A stretch of 17,077 bases of DNA from Euryarchaeota archaeon UBA13 (GTDB lineage Archaea; Thermoplasmatota; Poseidoniia; Poseidoniales; Poseidoniaceae), in NCBI GenBank assembly GCA_002495945.1, contig DAHU01000011.1:27189-44265 (forward strand), given 5' to 3'. How positions within the stretch are numbered: position 1 is the stretch's first letter; each line of letters begins with the position of its first letter. The notes beneath the pieces are model-generated. The model was not told the origin of the DNA. It saw only the letters and a list, made by a program, of their open reading frames with translations, and did no database searches. The position numbers and the translations under genes were made by a program. This document shows, piece after piece, positions 14,662 to 17,077 of the stretch.

Positions 14662-15819
14662 ATGATTGACAAGGATGATGTAGCAAAAATAGTCGAGCAA
14701 TACGACCGATTAAAACTACGTATCGGCATGACTGCATCTCATTCCGCTCTTGACATATGTGATGGGGCTATCGAAGAAGGGTTCCCTACCGTCGCATACT
14801 GCAAGGAGGGTAGACACAAGACTTACGCTAATTATTTCAAAACCCACCGAACTAATTCAGGTAGAGTCAAGCGAGGAATGGTTGACAAAACTATCATTAT
14901 GTCATCTTTCAATGACGTAATGGAAGAATCGATGCAAATAGAGATGCGCAAGCGAAACGTTGTCTACATACCTAATCGCTCTTTCACCTCTTATTCCTCT
15001 ATAGATGATGTTGAGAACAATTTTCATGTCCCACTATTTGGTTCAAGAAATATGCTAAGAATGGAAGAAAGAACCGAAGATCAAGATTACTATTGGATTC
15101 TTGAAAAAGCAGGATTACCGTTTCCTGAGGCAATTGAAAGCCCCGAAGACATAGATTGCTTAGTGATTGTAAAACTTCACCACGCACAGAAAAAATTGGA
15201 AAGAGGGTTTTTCACTTGTGCATCATTTAAGGAATATACGGAGAAATCTACAGCATTATTGGAAAATGGTGTTATTGACCAAGAATCTCTTGATGGTGCA
15301 CGAATAGAAAGATACGTTATTGGTCCTGTTTTCAACTTAAATTTCTTTTACAGTCCTTTAGCCGAAGAAGGAGAGAAACTCGAACTGCTCGGAGTTGACT
15401 GGCGGTTTGAATCCTCATTAGATGGGCATGTTAGATTACCTGCACCACAACAAATGACGATGCCTCTACATCAGCAGATTCCAGAGATGACTGTTGTTGG
15501 ACATAACACGGCAACGATTAGAGAGTCTTTACTTGAGAAGGCTTTTGAATTGGGTGAGAAGTTCATAAAAGCCAGCAAGGAACATTATGATCCTGGAATA
15601 ATCGGGCCTTTTTGTTTACAGACATGTATTGATAAGGATATGAATTACTATATTTACGACGTGGCTCCAAGATTAGGTGGTGGGACAAATGTTCACGTCA
15701 ATGTTGGACACCCATACGGCAATGCTACGTGGAGGAAGCCGATGTCAAGTGGCAGAAGAATCGCAATGGAATTACGAATGGCTGCCGAGCAAGATAGGCT
15801 TCTTGAAGTCCTAACTTGA
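14662..15819 (+). CDS. purP: 5-formaminoimidazole-4-carboxamide ribonucleotide synthetase PurP
   Basis: ATP-grasp enzyme of archaeal purine synthesis: it converts AICAR, formate and ATP to FAICAR, replacing the folate-dependent step of PurH. The N-terminal substrate-binding segment SHSALDICDGAIEEGFPTVAYCKEGRHKTY is characteristic. Next come FGSRNMLRMEERTEDQDYYWILEKAG, the ATP-grasp lysine region VIVKLHHAQ, IERYVIGPVFNLNFFYSPL, LGVDWRFESSLDGHVRLPA and the catalytic strand IIGPFCLQTCIDK...VAPRLGGGTN. At 385 residues it is a little longer than the methanogen enzyme (about 360). The family usually shows Glu where Gln320 and Asp333 stand here, as I remember it, so this might be a divergent or paralogous member. 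It has a GAGG ribosome-binding site at 14651-14654 and sits 48 nt after the coiled-coil gene. Confidence 0.9.
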   Translation: MIDKDDVAKIVEQYDRLKLRIGMTASHSALDICDGAIEEGFPTVAYCKEGRHKTYANYFKTHRTNSGRVKRGMVDKTIIMSSFNDVMEESMQIEMRKRNVVYIPNRSFTSYSSIDDVENNFHVPLFGSRNMLRMEERTEDQDYYWILEKAGLPFPEAIESPEDIDCLVIVKLHHAQKKLERGFFTCASFKEYTEKSTALLENGVIDQESLDGARIERYVIGPVFNLNFFYSPLAEEGEKLELLGVDWRFESSLDGHVRLPAPQQMTMPLHQQIPEMTVVGHNTATIRESLLEKAFELGEKFIKASKEHYDPGIIGPFCLQTCIDKDMNYYIYDVAPRLGGGTNVHVNVGHPYGNATWRKPMSSGRRIAMELRMAAEQDRLLEVLT

Positions 15820-15837
15820 TGTGGGATAATTTTACCC

Positions 15838-17077
15838 CTAACCGGAAAACCCGGGGAAATACTGTTGAGTATAAGCGACTGCATGTTCGTGCGGGTATCC
15901 TTGATTGATTAGATTTTGATAATAATCTCTCGCTGGATCTTGTGCAACTTGTTGTTGAGTAGTAGTCTGGTTTTGAGCTACAGTTTGATAGTTTTGTTGC
16001 ATTACTGCAGGTTGCTGGTAGTTGGCATATCCCTGCTGTTGGGCTTGATAATTAGCGCCTAACTGGCTGAATTGTTTATCTGAACTTCGTCCTCGCAAGA
16101 ACAACAGTAACCCGATAATGATGATGATAATTATTCCACCACCAGCAACAGCTACTGTTTGAAATGATGCGCCATCGGAAGACGGAGGTGGCCCCCATCT
16201 TGTTGGGTCATCAGGATAGCCATCTGCACCATCGGAGTATCCCCAATTATCATCTTTGTTTGAGTATCCGTCACCGTCGCTATCGAAACAGCCGTATCGG
16301 TCATTAGTAGAATTACCGATTACTGACGAACAAGCGTCTGCACCCATAGAAGTATTCCAATCAGCAGTTGGGTCTGAATAACCATCAGAGTCGAAATCCG
16401 AACAACCTAACCTGTCAATGGTGGAATCACCAGCGACATCTACACAATCGTCAGATATTGAGGTTCCCGGATTATCACCATAGCCATCACCATCTGAATC
16501 AGCCCACTGAGATACATCGTTGGGATAAACGTCGCCACCACTGTATTTGGTCCAGAATTCATCAATATTAGAATATCCGTCACCGTCAGTATCAAGACAT
16601 CCGTTACGGTCTTGATTAGATGTGCCAGCAACGTTAGGACAATAATCTCCGTTAAATCCGTCTAAATTATCACCAAATCCATCGCTATCAGTATCCAACC
16701 ACTGACTTGCTTCTTGCACAAACCCATCAATTCCATCTGCCCAACCGTCTCCATCGAAGTCAGGACATCCATAGAGACCTTGCTGATTAGAAGTTCCCGC
16801 TTGGAACGGACAAGCGTCTTGTTCATTGAGATTTACTGTTTCGACAAATTGCCCTGGCCAACTTTCTGGGCGGTCAACCCATGTCACATTGCCCCAGTTA
16901 TCACCCAATCCGTCACCATCAAAGTCCGACCATTGCTGTGGGTTTTGAGGGAAAGCATCTGCACCATTATCTTCATCCCAAGAATTGTCTGGATTGGAGT
17001 ATCCATCCTCATCGAAGTCAAAACAACCATTGCGGTCGTAAATCGAAGAGCCAGATAGATCGATACAGTCGTCGGCA
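15838..17077 (-). CDS. Thrombospondin type-3 repeat surface protein, partial, N-terminus beyond the right edge
   Basis: The frame is open from the right edge to the TAG at 15838-15840, giving about 412 visible residues; the apparent TTG start at 16908 is internal. About 285 residues are thrombospondin type-3-like repeats that bind calcium: units such as DTDGDGYSN, DSDGDGYGD and DFDGDGWADG with a conserved Cys pair around VAG(T/D)SxxDRxGC. Then follow a Pro/Ser linker, a transmembrane helix with an unusual run of isoleucines (GGGIIIIIIIGLLLFLRG, about residues 306-326 of the visible part), and an 82-residue cytoplasmic tail rich in Gln, Tyr and Asn. The tail ends with ARDYYQNLINQGYP and YTQQYFPGFSG, likely a short structured motif. 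It faces outward and probably acts in adhesion or particle binding. It is convergent with purP, 18 nt apart. Confidence 0.85.
   Translation of the reverse strand, partial: ADDCIDLSGSSIYDRNGCFDFDEDGYSNPDNSWDEDNGADAFPQNPQQWSDFDGDGLGDNWGNVTWVDRPESWPGQFVETVNLNEQDACPFQAGTSNQQGLYGCPDFDGDGWADGIDGFVQEASQWLDTDSDGFGDNLDGFNGDYCPNVAGTSNQDRNGCLDTDGDGYSNIDEFWTKYSGGDVYPNDVSQWADSDGDGYGDNPGTSISDDCVDVAGDSTIDRLGCSDFDSDGYSDPTADWNTSMGADACSSVIGNSTNDRYGCFDSDGDGYSNKDDNWGYSDGADGYPDDPTRWGPPPSSDGASFQTVAVAGGGIIIIIIIGLLLFLRGRSSDKQFSQLGANYQAQQQGYANYQQPAVMQQNYQTVAQNQTTTQQQVAQDPARDYYQNLINQGYPHEHAVAYTQQYFPGFSG
16190..17077 (-). repeat. Array of Asp-rich thrombospondin type-3 coding repeats
   Basis: The coding sequence repeats a unit of roughly 35-40 codons containing a D-x-D-G-D-G-Y core, a WxxSDG(A/D)D(A/G)xP segment and a paired cysteine C..V.G.S..DR.GC. 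I count about six degenerate copies. The copies differ at DNA level, with related motifs such as cggtcattag/cggtcttgat and ccatcaccatc/ccgtcaccg, so they appear old rather than recently duplicated. Confidence 0.6.

Noticed and set aside
16100..16140. Trinucleotide-like run (atg/att) as a microsatellite
   Set aside because: It encodes the isoleucine run of a membrane helix with mixed codons, so it is best explained by protein sequence.
16368..17058. Plus-strand and alternative-frame open frames over the repeat protein
   Set aside because: The Asp/Gly-rich repeats create long open frames in other frames; their translations show no domain and the repeat frame is clearly the coding one.

Overview
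The window looks like a chromosomal segment of an uncultivated archaeon, most likely a marine Group II euryarchaeote (Candidatus Poseidoniales) or a close relative. This is an inference from gene content: an archaeal S3Ae ribosomal protein, a COG1325-type RNA-binding protein, archaeal PurP, the long archaeal form of PdxS, a DtxR/FeoA regulator, a roadblock protein, archaeal coiled-coil proteins, and large Asp-rich or beta-sandwich surface proteins with cytoplasmic tails. Genes are tightly packed. The longest non-coding stretch is about 150 nt (781-927), so there is no gene-free stretch over 300 nt. I see no tRNA, rRNA, CRISPR array, insertion sequence or phage gene.

Layout: (1) 1-780 minus, ribosomal protein S3Ae, cut by the left edge, with a hairpin in its leader. 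(2) 928-2713 plus, a COG1325 RNA-binding protein, a 7Fe-type ferredoxin and PdxS. (3) 2715-9931 minus, read right to left: a surface protein with tandem zinc ribbons in its tail, a DtxR/MntR-type regulator, a five-helix membrane protein, an archaeal coiled-coil protein, a sugar-1-phosphate nucleotidyltransferase and a small helical protein. (4) 9988-13260 plus, a coiled-coil protein, a large Cid1/TUTase-like terminal nucleotidyltransferase, and a GNAT acetyltransferase, each starting within about 20 nt of the previous stop. (5) 13300-15819 plus, a roadblock/LC7 protein, a second coiled-coil protein and PurP. (6) 15838-17077 minus, a thrombospondin-type-3-repeat surface protein cut by the right edge.

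The most striking content is region 4. The 686-residue protein carries essentially every hallmark of the eukaryotic non-canonical poly(A)/poly(U) polymerase family (Cid1, TUT4/7, Trf4): the GS...DxD signature, a third Asp, the KxWARxRGI and GTxSSYA segments, and the PAP-associated EDPFD segment. It also has a His at the position that marks uridylyltransferases. It is fused to a coiled-coil and a Lys-rich tail, and is preceded by a coiled-coil gene whose stop lies 1 nt from its start, with a strong Shine-Dalgarno sequence. Archaea are generally thought to tail RNA through the exosome or not at all, so this may be an undescribed RNA 3'-tailing operon. A short motif near the C-terminus recurs in the NTase and in all three coiled-coil proteins of the window, hinting at a shared partner.
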